Shown here one piece after another: positions 1 to 8,583 of a stretch of DNA of 37,593 nucleotides. Source of the DNA: a bacterium (GTDB taxonomy: Bacteria; Spirochaetota; UBA4802; UBA5550); assembly GCA_024224995.1 (NCBI GenBank), contig JAAENB010000446.1, positions 1 to 37,593 of the forward strand, written 5' to 3'. Position 1 is the stretch's first letter. The number at the start of each line of letters is the position of its first letter. The notes beneath the pieces are model-generated. The model was not told where the DNA came from. It saw only the letters and a program-made list of their open reading frames with translations, and made no database searches. Both the position numbers and the translations under genes were made by a program.

Positions 1-14
1 GCTCCGGCCATAGG

Positions 15-63
15 TTACATTCCGAATGACGTTTTTCGGTATATCAAGACACGATCGACCCTG
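15..63. repeat. Dispersed repeat, left copy
   Basis: This 49-nt segment matches 37541-37589 in the same orientation with only two substitutions. It begins TTACATTCCGAATGACG. The right-hand copy continues outward from a 22-bp inverted repeat, while the left copy diverges just upstream of the shared block. It is therefore a dispersed intergenic repeat rather than an exact overlap of the two ends. No coding sense is evident. Confidence 0.75.
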
Positions 64-328
64 TGTAGCGGGAAAAATATAGATCAGAGACTAAATAGTA
101 CTGCGGGCTGCATCTGGCGTAGAAGCAAAAAGAGTTTCTTGAGAGTGCAGTGTGTTTCGTCAAGCTCTCTGCGCAAGGGATACGCAGGGTTTAGTCCGGA
201 GGTCTTCCGCAGGACCGGAGCGAAGCGGAGCCCGGAGAAGCCCGGCCCGGAGGGTGCGCCCAACTCCCGCAATGGCATCCCTGGTTTTTAAACTGACCGT
301 CCGGTTTGATAAAAAAATTATTTAAAAA
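64..328. other. Gene-free leader region with GC-rich hairpins
   Basis: No convincing gene is present. The segment 195-265 is very rich in CCGGAG/CCGG words and can fold, for example TCCGG at 195 with CCGGA at 214, and CTGCG caagggata CGCAG at 169-187. A minus-strand open frame here has no ribosome-binding site and the composition of a structured repeat, so it was not called. From about 275 onward the sequence matches the region upstream of the second lipoprotein cassette (about 3630), so this is the left edge of the duplicated unit. Confidence 0.5.
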
Positions 329-357
329 TTGACAAATAAATTTACAGAGATTTATTG
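329..357 (+). promoter_or_regulatory. Sigma-70-like promoter of lipoprotein copy A
   Basis: A consensus -35 TTGACA at 329-334 is followed by a 17-bp spacer and a weak -10 TTATTG at 352-357. The same arrangement recurs at 3679 before copy B. The weak -10 suggests either activation or that another nearby hexamer is used. Confidence 0.55.
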
Positions 358-373
358 GCAAAACAGCTTAGCC

Positions 374-389
374 GAGTGAATGCTCACTC
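374..389. promoter_or_regulatory. TetR-type operator-like inverted repeat, copy A
   Basis: GAGTGA-ATGC-TCACTC is a perfect 6-bp inverted repeat with a 4-bp spacer, lying just downstream of the promoter and 31 bp before the start codon. The arrangement GAGTGA-N4-TCACTC is typical of TetR/AcrR-family operators. The corresponding site before copy B has longer perfect arms. No TetR gene lies in this window. Confidence 0.5.
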
Positions 390-420
390 AGTGAGGCTGA
401 AAAAACAAAAGGAGTAGTTT

Positions 421-2331
421 ATGAAAAAGATCGTTTTATCGTTGTGTTTTGCAATAGGGGCGCTGCTTACTATTGGCTGTGATGATTATGAGTCTGTAGT
501 GATACAGAACTATAACCTCAGTGGTTCGTCATATGCTGTGGCGGGACAGGAGTATACCGGGGGTGTTGAGGTAAAAGGGGGCTCAGGAGAATATGAGTTT
601 TCAATAATTGAAGGTTCCCTTCCTGTTGGTTTAACCATAGAAGCCGCTACGGGAATAATTTCAGGCGTGACGCATGAGCTGAGTGACGACTGGTTTTCTT
701 TCAAGGTAAAAGTAAAAGATTCTCATCCCGACGCGGAGAAACTTCCCGCCGATGAGTATACAACCTCTGCTGAAAGAGAGTTTAAGATTAAAGTAATTGA
801 GTCTCCCTTTGGTCATGACGCGTATGAAGTGTTAGGGGATAATTCCTATGAAACAACGGGAAACGTGTTAAAAGTTGGGGACGAGCCGCAGCTCCATACC
901 TTTCCTGTGCCCGATGATAAAGACGTATATATTCTTGATCTTACGGGTGTTGAAAAAGGAACAAGAATACAGGTAGAGACTCTTCCGGTAGAGGGCAGCG
1001 CGTCAGGGGCTATGAATATGTATATGCTCTCCTATACCAATCCCACGGGAAATCCCCTCTGTTATGGGCAGGCGTATCTTAATGATTCCAATGCCTCGAT
1101 ATTTTTCTATAAAGGCGATGCCGATAAATCGTACCTGAATTTAAGCGGTTCCATCTCGACCTATACTATTTCCGTTACGGTTTATGAAGCCGATAAATAT
1201 GAAAATGACAATGACCCGCTTACTACTACCAATGTGTATACTCCGGCCGCGTACCCGGAATATTTACGCCAGGTCCATACATTAACGGAAAATGACGCTG
1301 ATTATATTAAACTCGATTTTACCGCGAATAGTTCAAACAAGGAGTATAAAATACTAACCGAGCATGTGTGGGGCGGTACTTTTGACGGTACAAAATTATC
1401 GTTATATGACGCGTCGCTTAATCTCCTTGCTGAAAATAATGTTGATGATATTATTACCAAAAGTGGATACGCCAGGATCTATTGGATATTTGAACCTGCC
1501 GTTTATTACGTAAAGGTAACCGGTGATAATACTGAAAAGGGAGAATATGTGATCCGGATCGAAGAGTACGAACTCTGGTATGGTGCTGATGAGTATGAAG
1601 CGTTGAATGACAGTGATTTCTCAACAGGAAATGTTATTACGTTAAACGATGGGGGCTATACCAGCCAGAAACACACAACTCATGTTACCGGGGATACCGA
1701 TTATATCAAGCTTGATTTTTCAACCGTTACTCCCGGTGCCGTAATCGCCATTGACGCCGGTGTCGACTGGCAAAAGCATATTCCATCCATACGGCTTGCC
1801 CTGTATGATTCGGCGAAAAACCTTATTACTGAGGAGACATACCAGGATTACCTGGAAAGCCAGAGCGCCAGGATTAACTATACACTGGCAAATCCCGGTA
1901 TATACTACGCGAAAGTATTTACTACTTTTAATGATGTGGGCCAGTACCAGTTTGACGTGTTTGAAATTTGTGATGTGGCTGCCGACGCCTATGAATCCGA
2001 TGATGATCCCGACGCTATTACCAACACCATTGTGGTTGACGGGGAAGGGCAGGAGCATACGTTCCATTCAAAAGATGATGTTGATTACATAAACCTGGAC
2101 TTAAGCGGCTTTTTGGAGAGTGACTATATTCTGGTGAAGGTAACAGACGGCTTTGCCAGGAACGTCGTTGTTGAAGTGATCCGTCCCAATGGCCATGTGC
2201 TTGGAGGATACAATTCTTTTACCACACTTACTATTCAAACACCTGATGTTTTTAAAATAAGATTACGTCAAAGGGTAGGCGGCGATTTAGGAACCTATAC
2301 AGTGGTTGCCGAACAATATTTCGTTCAATAA
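421..2331 (+). CDS. Lipoprotein with putative-Ig and four PPC-like domains (copy A)
   Basis: This is a surface or periplasmic lipoprotein of 636 residues. A lipoprotein signal ends in TIGC with Cys20. Residues about 38-128 resemble a He_PIG-type putative Ig fold (SYAVAGQEYTGGVEVKGGSG, then LPVGLTIEAATGIISG). Four repeats follow, starting near DAYE, DKYE, DEYE and DAYE, each with a later D-x-D-Y-I-x-L-D core. This is the pattern of bacterial pre-peptidase C-terminal (PPC) domains, which usually accompany secreted enzymes, but no catalytic domain is present here. AAAAGGAG sits 6 nt before the ATG. A paralogue of identical length, roughly 90 percent identical, lies at 3774-5684 with the same promoter, operator and terminator. 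The binding partner or substrate is unknown. Confidence 0.85.
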   Translation: MKKIVLSLCFAIGALLTIGCDDYESVVIQNYNLSGSSYAVAGQEYTGGVEVKGGSGEYEFSIIEGSLPVGLTIEAATGIISGVTHELSDDWFSFKVKVKDSHPDAEKLPADEYTTSAEREFKIKVIESPFGHDAYEVLGDNSYETTGNVLKVGDEPQLHTFPVPDDKDVYILDLTGVEKGTRIQVETLPVEGSASGAMNMYMLSYTNPTGNPLCYGQAYLNDSNASIFFYKGDADKSYLNLSGSISTYTISVTVYEADKYENDNDPLTTTNVYTPAAYPEYLRQVHTLTENDADYIKLDFTANSSNKEYKILTEHVWGGTFDGTKLSLYDASLNLLAENNVDDIITKSGYARIYWIFEPAVYYVKVTGDNTEKGEYVIRIEEYELWYGADEYEALNDSDFSTGNVITLNDGGYTSQKHTTHVTGDTDYIKLDFSTVTPGAVIAIDAGVDWQKHIPSIRLALYDSAKNLITEETYQDYLESQSARINYTLANPGIYYAKVFTTFNDVGQYQFDVFEICDVAADAYESDDDPDAITNTIVVDGEGQEHTFHSKDDVDYINLDLSGFLESDYILVKVTDGFARNVVVEVIRPNGHVLGGYNSFTTLTIQTPDVFKIRLRQRVGGDLGTYTVVAEQYFVQ

Positions 2332-2357
2332 ATAAAAAATAATTTATTATCACCATC

Positions 2358-2388
2358 AAAGCCGCCGGGATATTTCCGGCGGCTTTTT
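2358..2388 (+). terminator. Intrinsic terminator of copy A
   Basis: GCCGCCGG at 2361-2368 pairs perfectly with CCGGCGGC at 2376-2383 around a 7-nt loop. Three flanking A/T pairs extend the stem and a T5 run follows. The same hairpin closes copy B. Confidence 0.9.
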
Positions 2389-2424
2389 GGGGTAACCCCG
2401 GTTTTGTCCCTGGTTGGTAATTTC

Positions 2425-2461
2425 TTGACAAAAAAATCCTCTTACAAGGATACTGTATAAA
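2425..2461 (+). promoter_or_regulatory. Possible promoter of the hydrolase gene
   Basis: TTGACA at 2425-2430 precedes TACTGT (2451) and TATAAA (2456). Spacing to either -10 candidate is longer than the usual 17 bp, so the assignment is weak. The position, directly before the ribosome-binding site AAAGGA of the gene at 2470, favours it. Confidence 0.3.
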
Positions 2462-2469
2462 AAGGATAT

Positions 2470-3549
2470 ATGGAGAGAGTTTTGAAAACAAAACTGAAAG
2501 AAGCAGTATTTATAATACTATCTATTCTACTTTTACTGGTACAAACAGATGCAACCTCATTTCCAACTGTTGAAAAAGAAAATTATAAGTTTGATGTTGA
2601 AATACGCCCGGGAATATTTCTTGATACGGCCGTTCAGGCATTTGTGAATCCGGAAAGTCCCAATGGGAAGAACATTATCTGTTTGCATGGTTTTACTCAT
2701 ACCGGAAGTACCTATCACAAGTGGTTTAAAAGTCTTATACTTGATAACAATTCCAACCAGGATATCTCACGGGTCTTTATTGTGAATCTGCCCGGCAGAG
2801 GCAAAACCGGGGTACCCGCCAATAGGGACCTGCTTTTTGGAGATATCGATTTAGATGACTACGCTCTATTTTTTGAAAAAACCCTGGATTATTTTAAGAC
2901 GCGGCAAATAAGCTGTGATGTTCTTGTTGCCCATAGCATGGGGTCCATGATAGTTCAATTATTACAAAACAGATTTATAACGCAGCAAACAAACCTTTCA
3001 ATTGAATATGACAATAACCATGTATTATTTTTAGCGCCGGTCCTTCCCCGGGAACTGCCCTGGGACTTTGCCGACAGCGGCACTCCTCACGCGCTAATAG
3101 CTCCATTTATAGAAACCAGCGATCAACTTGGCGCGTATATTAATATACCGCCGACTAATTGGAGGGATTTATTTTTCACCGATTCTCAGGGCAGCCTTGC
3201 TCCGGGAACTCCAACTGAAGAGGAAATAACAAGCTATGGTTATAGCAGCATTGAAAGCCTCAGCGCCTCAATGCAATTGCTGGGAAACCCGGATGAAAGC
3301 GTTCCGCGGCCTTCAATTTCCGCGGACATCTTTAATAATACCGGGAGCACTCTCCGGATCGTGTCGTTTTGTGAAGACAGCATACTATTCAATTACCCGG
3401 GAGACCACCAGGCATTATACAGCCATTTGACCGGAGACATTACTATGGCTAATCTTTATACTGTTTCCGGAGAGAAATCGGTTCATGATAATTATTTACT
3501 TGGTTCAACTCAGCTGGATGATATTTTGCTGAGCATTGCTGCTGAATAG
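2470..3549 (+). CDS. Exported alpha/beta-hydrolase fold protein
   Basis: A 359-aa protein with an N-terminal hydrophobic export segment (residues about 11-26, preceded by Lys/Arg). Residues 72-84 (LHGFTHTGSTYHKW) form the HG oxyanion loop. AHSMGS carries the nucleophile Ser156 in a G/A-H-S-x-G elbow, and EKSVHDN at about His339 supplies a likely catalytic histidine. An acidic residue near 308 (CEDS) may complete the triad. The fold is that of esterases, lipases and related hydrolases; the substrate cannot be told from sequence. AAAGGA precedes the ATG by 5 nt. It sits alone between two copies of the same lipoprotein cassette, has its own upstream TTGACA, and is followed immediately by a rhodanese gene scrap. 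Confidence 0.8.
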   Translation: MERVLKTKLKEAVFIILSILLLLVQTDATSFPTVEKENYKFDVEIRPGIFLDTAVQAFVNPESPNGKNIICLHGFTHTGSTYHKWFKSLILDNNSNQDISRVFIVNLPGRGKTGVPANRDLLFGDIDLDDYALFFEKTLDYFKTRQISCDVLVAHSMGSMIVQLLQNRFITQQTNLSIEYDNNHVLFLAPVLPRELPWDFADSGTPHALIAPFIETSDQLGAYINIPPTNWRDLFFTDSQGSLAPGTPTEEEITSYGYSSIESLSASMQLLGNPDESVPRPSISADIFNNTGSTLRIVSFCEDSILFNYPGDHQALYSHLTGDITMANLYTVSGEKSVHDNYLLGSTQLDDILLSIAAE

Positions 3550-3550
3550 G

Positions 3551-3590
3551 TTTTTGAAGCAACAGTACTTCTGTTGCCCGTCGCGCAGTA
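3551..3590 (-). pseudogene. Rhodanese active-site fragment
   Basis: On the minus strand this reads YCATGNRSTVASK, identical to residues 185-197 of the intact rhodanese lipoprotein at 5781-6461. Over 41 bp there are four mismatches, all at third codon positions, so the encoded peptide is unchanged. The reading frame is not maintained on either side. It is best read as the residue of a second rhodanese gene that was once functional and is now deleted, located exactly where one is expected if the lipoprotein and rhodanese genes were duplicated together. Confidence 0.75.
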
Positions 3591-3678
3591 GACAGGTACC
3601 CTTGAGGGGGCAAGCACTCTTGCGGTCATCCCGATTTTTAGACTGACCATCCGGTTTGGTAAAAAAAATATAAAAAAA

Positions 3679-3707
3679 TTGACAAATAAATTTACAGGAA
3701 TTTATTT
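3679..3707 (+). promoter_or_regulatory. Sigma-70-like promoter of lipoprotein copy B
   Basis: TTGACA at 3679-3684 with a 17-bp spacer to TTATTT at 3702-3707, duplicated from the promoter at 329. The 16 nt beginning at the -35 are the same in both copies. Confidence 0.55.
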
Positions 3708-3717
3708 GTTAAAACAG

Positions 3718-3747
3718 CCAAAACGAGTGAACACTCACTCGTTTTGG
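3718..3747. promoter_or_regulatory. TetR-type operator, perfect 13-bp arms
   Basis: The arm 3718-3730 (CCAAAACGAGTGA) pairs perfectly with 3735-3747 (TCACTCGTTTTGG) around ACAC. The core GAGTGA-N4-TCACTC is shared with the operator of copy A. The location between promoter and ribosome-binding site suits a repressor site. It could also fold as an mRNA hairpin, but the lack of a T run argues against termination. Confidence 0.6.
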
Positions 3748-3773
3748 ACTCATTATATAAAAGGAGTAGTTAT

Positions 3774-5684
3774 ATGAGAAAGATCGTTTTATCAATGTGT
3801 TTTGCAATAGGAGCGCTGCTTACTATTGGGTGTGATGATTATGAGTCTGTAGTGATACAGAACTTTAACCTCAGTGGTTCGTCATATGCTGTGGCTGGAC
3901 AGGAGTATACCGGGGGTGTTGAGGTGAAAGGGGGCTCAGGAGAATATGAGTTTTCAATCATGGAAGGTTCCCTCCCTGCCGGTTTAGCCATAGATGGCGC
4001 TACGGGAATAATTTCTGGCGTGACGCATGAGCTGAGTGACGACTGGTTTTCTTTCAAGGTAAAAGTTAAAGATTCTCATCCCGACGCGGAGAAACTTCCC
4101 GCAGATGAGTATACAACTTCGGCTGAAAGAGAGTTTAAGATTAAAGTAATGGAGTCTCCCTTTGGTCATGACGCGTATGAAGTCTTAGGGGATAATTCCT
4201 ATGAAACAACGGGAAACGTGTTAAAAGTTGGGGACGAGCCGCAGCTCCATACCTTTCCTGTGCCCGATGATAAAGACGTATATGTTCTTGATCTTACGGG
4301 TGTTGAAAAAGGAACAAGAATACTGGTAGAGACTCTTCCGGTAGAGGGCTGCGCGTCGGGGGCTATGAATATGTATATGCTCTCCTATACCAATCCCACG
4401 GGAGATCCCCTCTGTTATGGTCAGGCTCTTCTTAATGATTCCAATGCCTCGATATTTTTCTATAAAGGCGAGGTCGATAAATCGTACCTCAACTTAAGCG
4501 GTTCCATATCGGCCTATACTATTTCCGTCAGGGTTTATGAAGCCGATAAATATGAAAATGACAATGATCCGCTTACTACTACCAATGTTTATACTCCGGC
4601 CGCGTACCCGGAATCGTTACGTCAATTCCATACATTAACGGAAAATGACGCTGATTATATTAAACTCGATTTTACTGGAAATTCATCAAGTAAAGAGTAT
4701 AAAATAATGACCGAGTATATGTGGAATGCCGTCTATGACGGTACAAAATTATCGTTATATGACGCGTCGCTTAATCTTCTTGCTGAAAATGATATTGATG
4801 GCACTATTGCCACGAGTCAATTCGCCAGGATCTATTGGATATTTGAACCTGCTGTTTATTACCTCAAGGTTACGGGTGATAACGGTGTAAAGGGGGAGTA
4901 TGTGATCCGGATCGAAGAGGACGAGCTCTGGTATCCTGCTGATGAATATGAAGCGTTAAACGATAATGATTTTTCAACAGGAAATGTTCTTACGCTATCC
5001 GATAAGGGCTATGTGAGCCAGAAACACACAACTCATGTTACCGGGGATACCGATTATATCAAGCTTGATTTTTCAACCGTTACTCCCGGTGCCACTATCG
5101 CCATTGACGCCGGTAGAGACTGGCAAAAGCATATTCCATCCATACGGCTGGCCCTCTATGATTCGGCGAAAAACCTTATTGCTGAGGAGACATACCAGGA
5201 TTACCTGGAAAGCAAAAGCGCCAGGATTAACTATACTCTGGATAATCCCGGTATTTACTACGCGAAAGTATTTACTACGTTTAATGATGTTGGCCACTAC
5301 CAGCTCGACGTGTTTGAGATTTATGATGTGGCTGCCGACGCCTATGAATCCGATGATGACCCCGACAATATTACCAACACCATTGTGGTTGATGGAGAAG
5401 GGCAGGAACATACGTTCCATTCAAAGGATGATGTTGATTACATTAACCTGGACTTAAGCGGTTTTTCGGAGAATGACTGTATCCAGGTGAAGGTAACAGA
5501 CGGCTTTGCCAGGAACGTCATTGTTGAAGTGATCCGTCCCGGTGGGCATGTGCTTGGTGGATACAATCCTTTTCTCTTGCTTCTTGTTCAGACTCCTGAT
5601 GTCTTTACAATAAGATTACGGCAAAAGGTTGGCGGTGATTTAGGAACCTATACGGTAGTTGCCGAACAATATATCATTCCGTAA
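3774..5684 (+). CDS. Lipoprotein with putative-Ig and four PPC-like domains (copy B)
   Basis: A 636-aa paralogue of the protein at 421-2331 with the same length, lipobox (TIGC, Cys20), Ig-like domain and four PPC-like repeats. The ATG at 3774 was chosen over the upstream in-frame TTG at 3744 because AAAAGGAG lies just before it and the resulting signal peptide matches copy A. Differences cluster in the second PPC-like repeat (residues about 295-350) and the extreme C-terminus, suggesting that the exposed surfaces there vary. The codons and flanks are so alike that duplication is recent, or the copies are kept similar by gene conversion. Confidence 0.85.
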   Translation: MRKIVLSMCFAIGALLTIGCDDYESVVIQNFNLSGSSYAVAGQEYTGGVEVKGGSGEYEFSIMEGSLPAGLAIDGATGIISGVTHELSDDWFSFKVKVKDSHPDAEKLPADEYTTSAEREFKIKVMESPFGHDAYEVLGDNSYETTGNVLKVGDEPQLHTFPVPDDKDVYVLDLTGVEKGTRILVETLPVEGCASGAMNMYMLSYTNPTGDPLCYGQALLNDSNASIFFYKGEVDKSYLNLSGSISAYTISVRVYEADKYENDNDPLTTTNVYTPAAYPESLRQFHTLTENDADYIKLDFTGNSSSKEYKIMTEYMWNAVYDGTKLSLYDASLNLLAENDIDGTIATSQFARIYWIFEPAVYYLKVTGDNGVKGEYVIRIEEDELWYPADEYEALNDNDFSTGNVLTLSDKGYVSQKHTTHVTGDTDYIKLDFSTVTPGATIAIDAGRDWQKHIPSIRLALYDSAKNLIAEETYQDYLESKSARINYTLDNPGIYYAKVFTTFNDVGHYQLDVFEIYDVAADAYESDDDPDNITNTIVVDGEGQEHTFHSKDDVDYINLDLSGFSENDCIQVKVTDGFARNVIVEVIRPGGHVLGGYNPFLLLLVQTPDVFTIRLRQKVGGDLGTYTVVAEQYIIP

Positions 5685-5719
5685 ATAATTCTGTAAAAAA
5701 ATTATTTATTTTTACGATC

Positions 5720-5752
5720 AAAGCCGCCGGGATATTTCCGGCGGCTTTTTTT
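5720..5752 (+). terminator. Intrinsic terminator of copy B
   Basis: GCCGCCGG (5723-5730) and CCGGCGGC (5738-5745) form the same hairpin as the terminator of copy A, followed by T7. On the opposite strand it lies just beyond the stop of the rhodanese gene at 5781 and may serve that gene as well. Confidence 0.9.
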
Positions 5753-5780
5753 GTTAATCCCGGTTATTAATAAATTACCC

Positions 5781-6461
5781 TTATTTTTCAACAGGATTCC
5801 CGGCTCGCATCCACTCTACAATGCCATAGCGTACATTGTATATTTTTTTAAACCCCGCGTCGATTAAGATTTTTGAAGCTACTGTGCTTCTGTTGCCCGT
5901 AGCGCAGTAGATAACAATATCACGCTCTTTATACTTATTCAAGGACTCAATTTGCTGCTGTAAAACCCGGACGGGAATTAACCTCGCGTTTTTTATGTGA
6001 TACCGGTTGAATTCCATGGGAGTGCGAACATCCAGGATCAACGGATTTACATTTTTGATAATTTCAACTGCTTCTTTCGATTTTACGGCTTTGTAATAGG
6101 GCTGATTATATTCAATAACTTCAATTGAACCTTTATTGCTGCCTGCTGTTATGGCAAAGGTTCCTGCTTTTTTCATTTTAATATATTCTTTTTCTCCTTT
6201 TTTAACGGGATATTTTTTTTCTTTCTTTAAGCCGGGCACAGTAACAGTATACTCAGAAGTGCCTTTTAATTGGGGAACAATATAATCCCCACGGAATACT
6301 TTGAGAGAAATAGCTTCTCCGTCTTTTATTGAAAGATACCGCAGTCCATTTATAATTTCTCCGTCTGTATGGTTCTTCTCCTGTACCGGCGCTGAATTTC
6401 CGCAGGATGAAAAGAAGACTATTGATGCTAATATTGCTGCTTTGTTTAATATTTTTATCAT
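5781..6461 (-). CDS. Rhodanese-domain lipoprotein
   Basis: A 226-aa lipoprotein: the signal peptide ends FSSC with Cys20. Residues about 33-117 form a beta-rich domain resembling a cupredoxin/Ig-like fold, with no obvious metal ligands. Residues about 128-222 are a single rhodanese domain with LDVRTPMEF and the active-site loop CATGNR, nucleophile Cys186. Single-domain rhodaneses of the PspE/GlpE type move sulfane sulfur from thiosulfate or a persulfide to an acceptor. Here the enzyme would act in the periplasm or at the membrane. AAAGGA precedes the ATG. It is convergent with lipoprotein copy B and shares the terminator region with it. A degraded relative survives at 3551-3590. Confidence 0.85.
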   Translation of the reverse strand: MIKILNKAAILASIVFFSSCGNSAPVQEKNHTDGEIINGLRYLSIKDGEAISLKVFRGDYIVPQLKGTSEYTVTVPGLKKEKKYPVKKGEKEYIKMKKAGTFAITAGSNKGSIEVIEYNQPYYKAVKSKEAVEIIKNVNPLILDVRTPMEFNRYHIKNARLIPVRVLQQQIESLNKYKERDIVIYCATGNRSTVASKILIDAGFKKIYNVRYGIVEWMRAGNPVEK

Positions 6462-6535
6462 GGCAGATATCCTTTCAGGTATAATTGTGATATAATTTTA
6501 GTATATAATAGTTTGTTCAAAAAGTAAAGCATTTG

Positions 6536-8503
6536 TTACTTATCCCATTTCCCGGGTACCCATTCCTTGATTTCTTTATCCAGCTTCGCTTCTTTGAAAA
6601 TGCCAATGTATTTTTCAGGTATTATGGTCTGGATGCTTTTTGAACGCCCATAGAAATCTTGAACTTTATTTAAAGTTGTATAAGGGCTGTAACACTCATA
6701 CATTAAAAAACTTGATGCTTTTGAAGTTATAAATTTAACGGAAAACAGGTTGTTGCTTTGATCCAGTCTCTGCCATAAATGCGGAAAATATTTTGGTGCT
6801 ATGGCGCACAGGGCAACTGTTTTGATGCCACTCTCATTTAAGACAGTCAGGTTATTAAAAGCGTCTTTATGGCTGCCTTGCGCCAGGTTTTTTGCCGAGG
6901 GAATTCCTTTCGCAAGCACATAGTCTTGAGCCGATAATGCGTGCGCACCTCCCATACGTAAGACCAATTTACTTTTTGTTTTCTTAACAACATCTATTGT
7001 GTTTGAAAGATGCTTCTCCCAATTTTTGTATAGAGGTCTATCCGGGGCTTCTCCCCTGGATTTCGTATCCACTAATTCATCCTTGATATCTCCAAGACTG
7101 AAAATAGCTCCATTACCCAGTAGAAGCTCTGCAAGAAGTCCGCCGGCGAGAGCGTAGAACTGTATATGTTTCTTCCCAAGAAGTTTGCCATTTGAGCTTT
7201 TTGGCGAATGAATTTTTATGATCTTCGTTCTGGTTTTTTCCATAGCTTCCCAGCGTTCTCTAAAATGCTGCGACCATAACAGGGTCAGAGAATGTATCGC
7301 GTTGCTCGTTTTTAATCCTCCCTTTGTTCGTTGTTTGATAAGTTCCATCATAACTTTATTTGCCTCAGAGCTGGCATTCTCCTTTCCGCCCGCTTGAGCT
7401 TCGTAAGCGTAAACTACATTGTGGCTCTGGCTCAAATTGTACTGAATGAGCATCATCGGTACATTAAATGCGAATTCGCTCTCATGGCCTTCGGCTGATA
7501 AGTGCCCATTTGCTGCTTCCAGCAGTGGATACATCTCCCTGGGTAAATATGTTTGTATAGGGTTTTTTTTAATAATCCCGTTATGTAAAATCCGGATCAC
7601 TCTTAAAAGCTTATAACGAAAATCATTTTCTATCTCCGTATCCACCATATCCTCCTTCGAATCCGACTCTTCCGACTCTTTCGATTCATACCTGGATTGA
7701 GTTAGCCAGGGGATTGTGAAAAGTCCCTGGGGATTCCGGGTTAGGGGCACACGTTTATCGAAATTGAATTCTGTCTTTCCGTTGGGTTTACTAAAGAACA
7801 GCACGGGGACCTGAATGGTATTCCCTGGTTCTATTTTCATATTGCCCAGAGTCACGCGCGCGAAATGGACCAGCTCGGCAAGGAGTTGTATTTCCGCCTC
7901 CTTGCCCCAGGCTTTGCTCGCTTCTATTAATATTTTAATAATTTTTCCGGGTGAGTCATTGAAATTAATATGTGTTTGTTTGCTTATGTCAAAACCAGTC
8001 TGGTCCATTACATAATAGGCGAAACAGTTCCTGGTCTTGTTCCCCAGGCAGGGGAGATTAATATGCGAGAGAATTTGGATCTTCTCGTATGGCTTGCCGC
8101 CAATATAACCAAGATTATGGTAAACATTTCCCAGTGTTTCAACCTGCTTGTTCAGTTTCGCGTTTTCTGCTTTAACCCAGAAGAGTGTAGCGTTAAATTG
8201 ATTTTTGCTAAAACGATTCGACATGATGGCTGAATCGGTAGAGATCGTAACTCTATATGTATGCATTTTCCTGTCAAGTTGCATTTGATCTGATATATCT
8301 CGGTGAAAGGTTACTGATGTAATCTTCTGGCTTGTCATGCCAATTCTCCCGTTCGTAATTTTATGATCACAACCTTCATCGAGTTCTTTTGAGCTGAAAT
8401 CACATGGCGCTGCAATGAGTGTATTCGCTGTAAATCCATAAATTGCCGCCAGTGTCAAAATGACTCCGGTAAGTCTTTTCAGTACCTGCTTTTTATGCCT
8501 CAT
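6536..8503 (-). CDS. Exported protein, TIKI/TraB-like motifs (paralogue 1)
   Basis: A 655-aa exported protein: the signal peptide has n-region MRHKKQVLKR, a hydrophobic stretch to about residue 25 and a probable cut near LIAA. Paired cysteines early in the mature part (CDFSSKEL..GCDH) may form a disulfide. The C-terminal half carries SAEGHESEFAF, a later YE, RERWEAM and LRMGGAHALS. That order (E-x-H-like, E, R-x(4-5)-M, G-x-x-H) recalls the TraB/ChaN/erythromycin-esterase superfamily, but I do not recognise a named family. AGGAGG sits 8 nt upstream of the ATG. A paralogue lies directly upstream on the same strand, 80 nt away, and the two probably form one transcription unit. Confidence 0.8.
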   Translation of the reverse strand: MRHKKQVLKRLTGVILTLAAIYGFTANTLIAAPCDFSSKELDEGCDHKITNGRIGMTSQKITSVTFHRDISDQMQLDRKMHTYRVTISTDSAIMSNRFSKNQFNATLFWVKAENAKLNKQVETLGNVYHNLGYIGGKPYEKIQILSHINLPCLGNKTRNCFAYYVMDQTGFDISKQTHINFNDSPGKIIKILIEASKAWGKEAEIQLLAELVHFARVTLGNMKIEPGNTIQVPVLFFSKPNGKTEFNFDKRVPLTRNPQGLFTIPWLTQSRYESKESEESDSKEDMVDTEIENDFRYKLLRVIRILHNGIIKKNPIQTYLPREMYPLLEAANGHLSAEGHESEFAFNVPMMLIQYNLSQSHNVVYAYEAQAGGKENASSEANKVMMELIKQRTKGGLKTSNAIHSLTLLWSQHFRERWEAMEKTRTKIIKIHSPKSSNGKLLGKKHIQFYALAGGLLAELLLGNGAIFSLGDIKDELVDTKSRGEAPDRPLYKNWEKHLSNTIDVVKKTKSKLVLRMGGAHALSAQDYVLAKGIPSAKNLAQGSHKDAFNNLTVLNESGIKTVALCAIAPKYFPHLWQRLDQSNNLFSVKFITSKASSFLMYECYSPYTTLNKVQDFYGRSKSIQTIIPEKYIGIFKEAKLDKEIKEWVPGKWDK

Positions 8504-8583
8504 CGTTTTGCCTCCTGTAGTTTACTTTAAATAAGCTATTATTTTTCATTGCACGGTATAGGCAGGGAGCGCTATTTTAATTA

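Noticed and set aside
84..278. Minus-strand 64-codon open frame rich in Arg/Pro/Gly
   Set aside because: No ribosome-binding site, lies in GC-rich hairpin repeats, and has no domain-like pattern.
1720..2067. 115-codon antisense frame, also present in copy B at 5073-5420
   Set aside because: Its conservation follows from the duplicated sense gene. There is no ribosome-binding site, and the peptide changes follow the sense strand.
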